This document shows, piece by piece, positions 8,582 to 15,849 of a DNA stretch of 64,000 nt. The notes under the pieces were generated by a model that saw only the letters and a list, made by a program, of their open reading frames with translations, made no database searches and was not told the DNA's origin. Both the position numbers and the translations under genes were made by a program. The stretch is from positions 310,001-374,000 of the forward strand of contig NZ_VSMB01000001.1 in NCBI RefSeq assembly GCF_009805705.1. The letters run 5' to 3'. Every line of letters starts with the position of its first letter. The first letter of the stretch is position 1. This DNA is from Ruania rhizosphaerae. GTDB taxonomy: Bacteria > Actinomycetota > Actinomycetes > Actinomycetales > Beutenbergiaceae.

Positions 8582-9876
8582 ATGTTCTCTCCTTTGAGGG
8601 GGGACGGGTAGGGAGAAGATGGTGCGTGAGGTGCGGGGCGGCCCCGCCCGGGCGAGGCGGCCAGCCCACTGGCCTCGAGCACGAGCGGGATGGCCCGCTC
8701 GATGAACTGGTGGAAGTCGGACTCCTCGGTGTAGAGGTGCGCCGAGAGGCGCAGGTAGGGCCGTGAACCGAAGGTGGTGAACGCTGCCTCGACGCCGGCG
8801 CGCTCGAACAGCACGTCACGCAGCCGGTCTGCGGCTTCGCGGTGGTCGGCCAGCGTCTCCGGCATCCGCACCAGGCGCATGGACGGCACCTTCGCGGCAC
8901 TGTCGACCACCGGATCGGTGTCGAGGTAGGGCGCGATGGCCTCGCCGATGATCGCGGCGCCATGGTCGACGAGCTCGGCCATCGTCTCGCGAGCGGCCGA
9001 CCAGCCATACTCCTGCTCGATCCAGGAGATCGCGTGGGGTGCGACGAGGTAGCTGGTGGCGTCGATCGTGCCCTGGGTGTCGAAGCGTGCCGGGAACGGC
9101 TCCTCGGCGGCCCAGGAGTCGATGAGGGGCCAGAGGTCGTCACGGTCGGCGGCGGTGCTCACGAGCACAGCGGCACCCCGTGGAGCGCACGGCCACTTGT
9201 GCAAGTTGCCGAACCACCAGTCCGGCTCCCCGCACTGCGCAGGAGAATCGATCAGACCGGGTGCGTGGGCACCATCGACGAGCACACGAACGCCGGAGCG
9301 GCGGGCCTGTGCCGTGATCTGCTCCACCGGGAAGCGACGGGCAGTGGGCGAGGTGATCTGGTCGACGACGACGAGCCGCGTCCGGGCCGTGGTCGCCGCG
9401 GCGAACTGGGCGAGCACCTCGTCATCGCTGGCGAGCAGGGGGATCGCCACCGTGCGCACGCGGGCCCCGAAGCGCCGGGCAAGCCGGCGGGCTCCCATCG
9501 TGATGGCGCCGTACCCATGGTCGGTCACGAGAATCTCGTCACCGGCCGCCAGCTGCAGGCTGTTGTAGACCACCGTCGCGGCGGCGGAGGCGTTGGGGAC
9601 GAAGACCGTGTCCTCGGCGCGAGCTCCGATGAACGGGGCGATCTCCCGGCGCGCCTGGGCCACCAGCGCGGGAACCTGCGGGAACCAGCCGACCGGGTTG
9701 CGGTCGGCCTGGGCCCGGAACTCGTCCTGGCGACGCACGACCTCGGTGGGGACGGCACCGAACGAGCCATGGTTGAGGTGGACGACATCCGGGTCGAGCG
9801 GCCAGGCGTCCCGTGCCCGGTCGTATCCGCGCAGGTCCACACCCGTCGCGGCACCTCGACCGACCGTCTGCTGCAT
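8578..9876 (-). CDS. Class V aminotransferase-fold PLP enzyme, isopenicillin N epimerase-like
   Basis: First gene of the importer operon. The 432-aa protein belongs to fold type I, class V PLP enzymes of the CefD/isopenicillin N epimerase group: substrate-side motif HLNHGSFGAVP near the N-terminus, PLP-contacting DQITSPTARRFP and DGAHAPG, and Schiff-base Lys227 in NLHKWPCAPRG. The group includes epimerases, desulfurases and sulfoxide lyases, so the reaction cannot be named. The ATG at 9876 is preferred over the in-frame GTG one codon earlier because GGAGAGA lies at proper distance. The stop overlaps the binding-protein start. Control by the divergent GntR regulator is likely, because the operator region 9901-10007 is shared. 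Confidence 0.85.
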   Translation of the reverse strand: MQQTVGRGAATGVDLRGYDRARDAWPLDPDVVHLNHGSFGAVPTEVVRRQDEFRAQADRNPVGWFPQVPALVAQARREIAPFIGARAEDTVFVPNASAAATVVYNSLQLAAGDEILVTDHGYGAITMGARRLARRFGARVRTVAIPLLASDDEVLAQFAAATTARTRLVVVDQITSPTARRFPVEQITAQARRSGVRVLVDGAHAPGLIDSPAQCGEPDWWFGNLHKWPCAPRGAAVLVSTAADRDDLWPLIDSWAAEEPFPARFDTQGTIDATSYLVAPHAISWIEQEYGWSAARETMAELVDHGAAIIGEAIAPYLDTDPVVDSAAKVPSMRLVRMPETLADHREAADRLRDVLFERAGVEAAFTTFGSRPYLRLSAHLYTEESDFHQFIERAIPLVLEASGLAASPGRGRPAPHAPSSPYPSPLKGENI

Positions 9877-9900
9877 CACGTCTCTCCACTCTGAGCCCGT

Positions 9901-9977
9901 GTTGTTCGATGACTTATCAACATCTCAGGGCTGTTGGCGCACTATGAGACCACCTTTCGCGCTACTTGTCGAACAAC
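9901..9977. promoter_or_regulatory. Paired operator half-sites in the divergent GntR/importer promoter
   Basis: GTTGTTCGA (9901-9909) and its exact reverse complement TCGAACAAC (9969-9977) bracket the middle of the divergent region, 59 bp apart. The left arm is 25 bp upstream of the PLP-enzyme start, and the right arm 42 bp upstream of the gntR start. The symmetry suits a dimeric or looping repressor that controls both directions at once. Function is inferred from position. Confidence 0.5.
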
Positions 9978-9991
9978 TCGCCACGCTCTAG

Positions 9992-10007
9992 CGTGGTCAC
10001 GACCACG
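9992..10007. promoter_or_regulatory. FadR-type operator overlapping the gntR leader
   Basis: Perfect palindrome CGTGGTC-AC-GACCACG, containing TGGT-N4-ACCA, which resembles the TGGTNNNACCA consensus of FadR-subfamily GntR regulators. It lies 11 bp before the gntR start codon, abutting its ribosome binding site, a good position for autorepression. Confidence 0.55.
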
Positions 10008-10018
10008 AAGGGGCAAGG

Positions 10019-10714
10019 ATGCGAGCACTTGAGACAGCACTGGACGGACTGCGTGCCCTGATCGCCGGAGGCGATCTGCAACCGCGGGACCGGCTTCCGA
10101 GCGAATCGGAACTGTGCGAACGATTCGGGGTCTCGCGCGGTTCGTTGCGCGAAGCGATCCGCATGCTCTCGGCGCTGGGCGTCCTGGATACCCGGCACGG
10201 TTCCGGCACCTACGTCGGCGATCTGCGGGCGGCGCCGATCCTGGAGAACCTCTCGCTGACTGTGGGGCTCCTGCCCCTGGACTCACTGCTGGAGCTGACC
10301 GAGTTGCGGCGCGCCCTGGAGTCACACGCAGCGTCGCTTGCCGCGGCGCGCATCGACGACGCCGATCTGGATGCGCTCGACGCCCTGCTCACCGAACTCG
10401 AGGTGACCACCGACGATACCGACCAGTCCCGACTCGATCATGAGTTCCACATGCGGATCGTCGAGGTCGGGGCCAACACCGCCTTCGCTGCGATGGTTGC
10501 CGTGCTGCGTTCCCGTTCCCGCGCCTACCACCTGTTCAGCACCGACGACGGCGCCACAGTCAAGGAACTCTCCGACGCCGGGCATCGCGCCATCTGGCAC
10601 GCCCTGGGGACCAGGGATCCCATGGCTGCGGCCGCGGCCGCAGCCGCCCACGTCACCCAGACCGAGACGTGGTTGCGCAAGCACCGTCCACCGGCCGTCG
10701 TCGCCGGTCATTGA
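10019..10714 (+). CDS. FadR-subfamily GntR transcriptional regulator
   Basis: A 231-aa repressor. Residues 1-68 are the GntR winged HTH (RLPSESELCERFGVSRGSLR, then HGSGTYV in the wing), and residues about 85-220 are an all-helical FCD effector domain with the metal/ligand histidines in DHEFHMRI, GHRAIWHAL and AAAAHV. It is divergent from the PLP enzyme/importer operon and faces two clear inverted repeats, so it most probably represses that operon until its small carboxylate-like ligand is present. FCD domains usually bind organic acids or amino acids, a hint to the operon substrate. The start ATG follows GAAGGGGC. Confidence 0.9.
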   Translation: MRALETALDGLRALIAGGDLQPRDRLPSESELCERFGVSRGSLREAIRMLSALGVLDTRHGSGTYVGDLRAAPILENLSLTVGLLPLDSLLELTELRRALESHAASLAAARIDDADLDALDALLTELEVTTDDTDQSRLDHEFHMRIVEVGANTAFAAMVAVLRSRSRAYHLFSTDDGATVKELSDAGHRAIWHALGTRDPMAAAAAAAAHVTQTETWLRKHRPPAVVAGH

Positions 10715-10774
10715 AGGCAGGTGCGACTGCGTGCTGAGCCAGCGGGCAACCGGCACCAAGCCGCGCGTACCCCG

Positions 10775-10866
10775 CACCGACCACAATCTCACCCCGGGTG
10801 ACGTCGTCGTCGATGATCGGGCGATCACCGACAACAGGTTCACCCCCGGTGACCTGGTAGTCGATA
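10775..10866. repeat. 92-bp palindromic intergenic element, copy 2 (diverged)
   Basis: Starts CACCGACCACAATCTCACC, differing at few positions from copy 1 at 5291, and shares CAGGTTCACCCCCGGTGA in the second half at exactly the same distance (64 bp between arm starts). The arms here no longer match perfectly, so this copy is decayed or under different constraint. It fills the gap between gntR and the CPBP protease gene. Confidence 0.75.
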
Positions 10867-10884
10867 CCGGGCGAGACTAGAGCC

Positions 10885-11703
10885 ATGGACAGCATCCCGG
10901 GCACCGCCGATCCCGCCGCTCCACCTCCCACCGTGCGCGCCCGCTCCCGGCGCCTGACAGCGGAGATCTGGATCGTGCTCGGCCTGAGCCTGGGCAAGTC
11001 GGCCGTCTACGCCATCGTGGCGATCATCGCCGCCCTCACCCGTGGACCCCTTGGCGAGCAGACCACCGCGCTGAACACCTCTCAGTCGCCGCGCCCGTAC
11101 CTCGACCTGACCTACCAAGTGCTCTCCGTGGCCTTCGCGCTCGTGCCGGTCGCGCTCGTGCTGTACCTACTCAGCGAATCCGGCCGTAGCGCCTTCCGGC
11201 GGATCGGGCTGGACCTGCGCCGTCCGGTCCACGATCTCGGCTGGGGGCTCGCGCTCGGCGCCCTCATCGGGATCCCCGGACTCGGGCTCTACCTGGCCGG
11301 CCGTGCCCTCGGTATCACGGTGGCAGTGCAGGCCTCCGGGCTGGACCCGTATTGGTGGACCATCCCGGTACTGATCCTGGCAGCGCTGAAGAACGCGTTG
11401 GTGGAGGAGGTGATCGTGGTCGGCTACCTGATCGAGCGCCTGGGCGAGAAACGCTGGGGGCTGCCGGCGATCGTCGCCGCCTCGGCGCTGCTGCGCGGCG
11501 CCTATCACCTGTACCAAGGGTGGGGTCCGTTCGCCGCGAACGCGATCATGGGGGTGATCTTCGCCCTGTTCTACCTCTCCCGGTTCGGCCGGCGGCGGGT
11601 GATGCCACTCGTGGTGGCCCACACCGCACTCGATGTGGCCGCCTTCGTGGGCTACCAGTACCTGCCCGAGGCCTGGCTCACGGCGCTTGGCGTGGACGTC
11701 TGA
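10885..11703 (+). CDS. CPBP-family intramembrane glutamic protease-like protein
   Basis: A 272-aa polytopic membrane protein of the CPBP (Abi/Rce1-like) family. The family motifs are present: EE of VEEVIVVGYL (motif 1, with the usual Arg replaced by Gly/Tyr context as in many actinobacterial members), RGAYHLYQG (motif 2 His) and VVAHTALDV (motif 3 His and Asp). Seven or eight hydrophobic stretches are seen. Members process prenylated or other small peptides in the membrane, including bacteriocin immunity roles; the substrate here is unknown. The ATG has only a weak ribosome binding site. It is a single gene with 128 bp to the next. Confidence 0.85.
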   Translation: MDSIPGTADPAAPPPTVRARSRRLTAEIWIVLGLSLGKSAVYAIVAIIAALTRGPLGEQTTALNTSQSPRPYLDLTYQVLSVAFALVPVALVLYLLSESGRSAFRRIGLDLRRPVHDLGWGLALGALIGIPGLGLYLAGRALGITVAVQASGLDPYWWTIPVLILAALKNALVEEVIVVGYLIERLGEKRWGLPAIVAASALLRGAYHLYQGWGPFAANAIMGVIFALFYLSRFGRRRVMPLVVAHTALDVAAFVGYQYLPEAWLTALGVDV

Positions 11704-11727
11704 GGGTTGCCGGCCCTCTGACCCACC

Positions 11728-11747
11728 TTGACACACCACCGGTGGTG
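11728..11747 (+). promoter_or_regulatory. TTGACA box joined to a 14-bp palindrome before the LPG-synthase-like gene
   Basis: A consensus -35 hexamer TTGACA (11728-11733) is directly followed by the perfect palindrome CACCACCGGTGGTG (11734-11747), in the spacer of the expected promoter, 84 bp before the next gene. A clear -10 box was not seen, so this is a tentative promoter/operator. Confidence 0.3.
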
Positions 11748-11830
11748 GTTCTCCTGCGCCGATGCTGTGTCAGATGCCGAAGCGGAGACGGTGAGGCCCG
11801 TCACACGCGAAGGCCCGCACGAACCCGGAA

Positions 11831-14554
11831 ATGACCAGGGTTGCCGAGCCCACCTCGCCTACCATCGGGAGCATGGCCGTCGAGAACCCTCAGACGCCGG
11901 AGCCGCCGCGCGGTCCGGTGCAGACGGTTTCTCTCGTGGATCTGCCGGTCGCCAGAGTGCGACGTCCGATCGACCTCGTGCTCATGCTGGTGACACTCAC
12001 GGCGGTGGTCGCAGTGCTCGCGCTGTCGGTCTACGCCTACCGCACGACCACCGGCGTCACCGCCGATGTCCGTTCGGTCTTCTCCGAGGTGATCCGCAAC
12101 ATCCTGCTGGTGCCGGTCAACGCGATCGAAGGCTTCCTCACCCTCATCCTGCCGGTCGTGGTGATCGTCGATCAGCTCGTGCGCCGCCAGCCGCGCAACA
12201 TCCTGGACGCTCTCGGCGCGGCGTTCACGGCCGTCCTCGTGACGGCGGGGGTCGCCTGGCTGCTGGAGAGTTACGCCCCGATCGAGGTGCTCCGGGCGTT
12301 GCGCATCCTCGCCGATGAGGGCTGGGTGATGACGGTGACGCCGATGGTGGCGGGACTGGCCGCGTTCCTCACCGCTATCGGTACCCGTTCACGACGGCGC
12401 CTGGTGGCGATCTCGTGGAACCTCCTGTGGATCGTGCTGGTCGTCTCCGTGATCTCCGGTGACGCCACGCTCGTCGGTGCGCTGGTCTCAGTACTGATGG
12501 GGCGCGCCGTCGGGTTGGGGATGCGGTACGCCTCGGGCGTGCGGTCGGAGCGTGCCCACGGTCAGGTACTGGTGGACGGTGTGCGCCGGGCTGGGGTGGA
12601 CGCCGTCAGCGTGATCCGGATCGGGGACTCCAAGGACGTCAGCCGGATGCCACGGGAGACCATCGCCGTCTCCGGCCCCATCGGCTACGTCCCTGGTCGC
12701 GCGGGGCGCGCCGCTGCGCGTGCCAGGACCGCGCTGACTGGCAGTGACAACCGGGCCGGTATCAGTGACGATGCCGGCGCTGGGCCCGCCGCCGACATTC
12801 CTGAGACCACGACCGCTGAGCCTGCCGGCCTGACCGAGCCGCCAGCCGACCATGTGCAGGACTCAGCCACCGTCGCCACCGAGCGTGAAGGAGCCAACCG
12901 CGTCTACGCCGTCACCGATGCCGACGGGGTGCGCTGGGATGCGGTGGTGCTCGACTCCGACCGGCAGGTGATCGGCTGGCTCAACGCCGTCATCTCGACG
13001 TTGGCGCGCCGGGGCCTGGACCGGCGGGCGACGGTCTCGCTACGGCAGGCAGCAGAACGCGCCTCGCTGATGTACTACGCGGCCGCCGCCGCCGGGGTGA
13101 ACTGCCCTCGCCTGCAGGGCATCGCCGAGGCGGGCGACTCCGTCCTCCTCCTCGGTGAACACGTCCCCGGGGCATGTCAGCTCAGCGACGTGGCCATCGA
13201 CGTCGTCACCGACGAGGTGATGCTGGCCGCGTGGGAGCAGATCACCAAAGCCCACCAGGCGGGACTGGCCCACCGGAACATCTCCGCGGACACGGTGCAC
13301 GTGGTCACCAGCGGTGAACACACCGGTCAGGTCTGGTTGAACGGCTGGGAGGAGGGCGAGATCGCCTCCGGCTCCCTGGCACGGCGCGTCGATCTCATGC
13401 AGCTGCTGACGCTGTTCGCGCTCCGCGTCGGTGCTCACCGAGCCGTGGCTGCCGCATCCCGGGTCCTCTCGATCAACCAGCTGGCCGAGATCGCCCCGCT
13501 GCTGCAGCCGATCGCCCTGCCCGCACAGACTCGCGCCGAGGCTCGTCGGCAGAAGGAGCAGATGGCCGAGCTGCGCGCGCACCTGGTGGAGTTCATCCCG
13601 ACGGCCGAGGAAGTGCAGCCGATCCAGATCGCGCGCTTCACAGCCAAGACCGCGATCACGCTCACGATCGCAGTCGTAGCCGGCTGGGTGGTGCTGACCA
13701 CCCTCAACTTCGAGCAGCTCACCGACGTCATGGCCGATGCGAACCCGGCCTGGATGGTGGTGGCGTTCGGAATGGGCCTGCTGACCTACCTCGGCTCGGC
13801 GATGGGCCTGGTGGCGCTCTCCCCGGAGCGGCTCGGCCTGTGGCGCACGATCTTGGTGCAGGTCGCCGCCTCGGTCGTCACTCTCGTGGCCCCAGCGGGC
13901 GTCGGCCCGGCTGCCCTGAACCTGCGCTTCATGCAACGGCGCGGACTCGCCACCCCGATGGCGCTGGCCACCGTGGCTCTCCTCCAGCTCTCCCAGTTCG
14001 TCACCACGGTGCTGCTGCTGCTCGCGATCGCCCTGCTGACCGGCAGCTCCAGCGCCCTGCAGCAGCTTCCCTCCGGCGCGGTCCTCGTGGTGCTGGGAGT
14101 GCTGCTGGTGCTGGGGGGTGCAGTCTTCGCGATCGGCTCTCTGCGCCGCTGGGTCATCGCCAAGACGAAGCCGACGCTGCAGCAGGTCTGGCCCCGGCTG
14201 GTGTGGGTGATCGGCCAGCCGCACCGGCTGCTGATGGCGATCGGTGGCAACCTCATCATGACCCTCGGCTTCCTCGCGGCGTTCGCGGCCTCGCTTGCGG
14301 CGTTCGGCCAGTCGTTGCCGCTGACGTCGCTGGCGATCGTCTTCCTCACCGGCACCGCTGTCGGTTCGGCCATCCCCACACCGGGCGGGATCGGGACGGT
14401 CGAGCTCGCCCTCTCCACCGGCCTGACGACCGCCGGGATCGCCGCCGCGGCCGCTGCATCGGCGGCCGTGCTGTTCCGGGTGCTGACGTTCTGGATCCGC
14501 GCTCCGCTCGGGTGGTGGGCACTGCGCCATATGCAACGGCGCAACCTGCTGTGA
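11831..14554 (+). CDS. LPG-synthase-like flippase domain fused to a kinase-like domain
   Basis: A 907-aa membrane protein in three parts. Residues about 45-220 hold five hydrophobic helices. Residues about 290-590 form a soluble kinase-like domain; its catalytic loop reads HQAGLAHRNISADTVHV, so the HRD aspartate is Asn and activity is doubtful. Residues about 610-905 contain eight helices of the lysylphosphatidylglycerol synthase transmembrane domain (AglD2/YbhN type), with PAGVGPAALNLRF and TPGGIGTVELALS. There is no aminoacyl-transfer domain, so it is likely a lipid-linked flippase or glycolipid-related protein, not MprF. An alternative start at 11873 (MAVENPQ) is possible. The PP2C phosphatase gene follows by 62 bp, hinting at phospho-regulation. 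Confidence 0.8.
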   Translation: MTRVAEPTSPTIGSMAVENPQTPEPPRGPVQTVSLVDLPVARVRRPIDLVLMLVTLTAVVAVLALSVYAYRTTTGVTADVRSVFSEVIRNILLVPVNAIEGFLTLILPVVVIVDQLVRRQPRNILDALGAAFTAVLVTAGVAWLLESYAPIEVLRALRILADEGWVMTVTPMVAGLAAFLTAIGTRSRRRLVAISWNLLWIVLVVSVISGDATLVGALVSVLMGRAVGLGMRYASGVRSERAHGQVLVDGVRRAGVDAVSVIRIGDSKDVSRMPRETIAVSGPIGYVPGRAGRAAARARTALTGSDNRAGISDDAGAGPAADIPETTTAEPAGLTEPPADHVQDSATVATEREGANRVYAVTDADGVRWDAVVLDSDRQVIGWLNAVISTLARRGLDRRATVSLRQAAERASLMYYAAAAAGVNCPRLQGIAEAGDSVLLLGEHVPGACQLSDVAIDVVTDEVMLAAWEQITKAHQAGLAHRNISADTVHVVTSGEHTGQVWLNGWEEGEIASGSLARRVDLMQLLTLFALRVGAHRAVAAASRVLSINQLAEIAPLLQPIALPAQTRAEARRQKEQMAELRAHLVEFIPTAEEVQPIQIARFTAKTAITLTIAVVAGWVVLTTLNFEQLTDVMADANPAWMVVAFGMGLLTYLGSAMGLVALSPERLGLWRTILVQVAASVVTLVAPAGVGPAALNLRFMQRRGLATPMALATVALLQLSQFVTTVLLLLAIALLTGSSSALQQLPSGAVLVVLGVLLVLGGAVFAIGSLRRWVIAKTKPTLQQVWPRLVWVIGQPHRLLMAIGGNLIMTLGFLAAFAASLAAFGQSLPLTSLAIVFLTGTAVGSAIPTPGGIGTVELALSTGLTTAGIAAAAAASAAVLFRVLTFWIRAPLGWWALRHMQRRNLL

Positions 14555-14616
14555 CAGGTAGGGTGGGTGGCAACGGATCAGTATCCTGGGGCACCAGATC
14601 TCGAAGGCGGTGAAGG

Positions 14617-15777
14617 ATGGCGGTGAGGTTCCGCTACGCCCTGGGGACCGACCTCGGCACCGTCCGCACGAACAATGAGGACTCCGCCTTCGGCAGCGGC
14701 CGACTGCTGATCCTCGCGGACGGGATGGGCGGCCATGCGGCCGGTGAGGTCGCGTCCGCGGTGGCGCTCCGCGTCTTCGGTGGGCTGGTCGGCGAGCCGG
14801 GCGGTTCCGCGAGCGATCCGACGGAGTCGGCGGACGCGATTCTGCATGCGGGTCGCCGCACCCGGCGGGCGTTGCACGCGATGTCCGAGGCCGACCCGAA
14901 GCTCGAGTCGATGGGGACCACGCTTATCGCGGTCGCATGTGACGGTGAGCAGGTCACGGTCGGCCACATCGGTGACTCGCGTCTGTATGCACTGCGCGAG
15001 GGCGCGCTGTACCAGGTGACGACCGATCACACCCACGTCCAGCGGCTGGTCGACACCGGCCAGCTCACCCCCGAGCGTGCCCGCACTCACCCGTATCGGT
15101 CGATGCTGCTGAAGTCTCTCGATGACCAGCCGGCCGGTGCGGACCTGGACATCATCGAGTGCGAGCTCCAGCCCGGTGACCGGCTGCTCCTGTGCTCCGA
15201 CGGCCTCTCGGACTACCTCTCCCCCGAGCACATCGGCACGCTGCTGGCCGGACCGGATCGGCAGGGGGCCGCCCACGCCCTCATGGATGCTGCGCTCGGG
15301 GTCGGCACACGTGACAACGTCACCGTGATCGTGGCCGATCTGATCGACGACGGCGCAGCCTCGGTCTCCCCCGAACCCGCCGTGGTGGTGGGTGCCGCGA
15401 GCGAACCGATCGACCTCTCCCCGGACGCCGCCGCGGCGCTGCGCGCCAGCCTGCCCGACCTTCCGCTGGACGCGACCGCTCCGATGGCTGGGGTGGCCCG
15501 GGCCCTCTCGCCGGACAGAGATAGCACAGCCGACAGAGACAGCAAAGCCGACAGGGGCACGGCCCCAGTGGACGGCGCACCCGCTGCCCCCGCAGAGGAC
15601 GCAGCTGCAACTCCACCAGCGGCGGAGCCGGAGGAAGACTCGGCCTCCCACACGGAACCAGATCGCCCAGGTGAGGTTCCGGTGCCCAGGGGTGTGACGC
15701 CGTCCCGGGTGCCCGCATTGCTTGCGGCCGTGGCCGTGCTGGCGGTCGCGATCGCCCTGGGGATCATTCTGGGCTGA
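14617..15777 (+). CDS. PP2C-family Ser/Thr protein phosphatase, membrane anchored
   Basis: A 386-aa phosphatase. The PP2C catalytic domain occupies residues 1-250, with metal-binding motifs RTNNEDS, ADGMGGHAAGE, MGTTL, GHIGDSRLY, LLLCSDGLSDYL and RDNVTV. A proline/alanine/acidic linker of about 100 residues with short Asp-Arg-Asp-Ser-like repeats leads to a single C-terminal transmembrane helix (LLAAVAVLAVAIALGIILG) with nothing outside. This resembles PstP without an extracellular domain. It dephosphorylates Ser/Thr kinase targets at the membrane; no canonical PknB-type kinase is in the window, but the upstream gene encodes a kinase-like domain and is probably co-transcribed. Confidence 0.9.
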   Translation: MAVRFRYALGTDLGTVRTNNEDSAFGSGRLLILADGMGGHAAGEVASAVALRVFGGLVGEPGGSASDPTESADAILHAGRRTRRALHAMSEADPKLESMGTTLIAVACDGEQVTVGHIGDSRLYALREGALYQVTTDHTHVQRLVDTGQLTPERARTHPYRSMLLKSLDDQPAGADLDIIECELQPGDRLLLCSDGLSDYLSPEHIGTLLAGPDRQGAAHALMDAALGVGTRDNVTVIVADLIDDGAASVSPEPAVVVGAASEPIDLSPDAAAALRASLPDLPLDATAPMAGVARALSPDRDSTADRDSKADRGTAPVDGAPAAPAEDAAATPPAAEPEEDSASHTEPDRPGEVPVPRGVTPSRVPALLAAVAVLAVAIALGIILG

Positions 15778-15789
15778 GGCTCCGCGCTA

Positions 15790-15809
15790 CGTCGAGGCTG
15801 AGCTCGACG
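15790..15809. terminator. Short hairpin between convergent genes
   Basis: CGTCGAG-GCTGAG-CTCGACG forms a 7-bp stem with a 6-base loop, 12 bp after the PP2C stop. A second GAGCTCGACGGGG directly follows, giving a partial tandem duplication of the right arm. No U-tract follows. Confidence 0.45.
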
Positions 15810-15849
15810 GGGTGAGCTCGACGGGGCTGGACCTGTCCGCCTGGTTCAC

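Noticed and set aside
7274-9876. ATP-binding subunit of the first ABC importer
   Set aside because: None is encoded in or near the operon; a shared ATPase elsewhere is the usual actinobacterial solution, so absence is not a finding by itself.
13040-14536. 498-codon open frame opposite the LPG-synthase-like gene
   Set aside because: Composition dominated by His, Arg, Gln and Gly, as expected of a mirror frame of a membrane protein; no domain.
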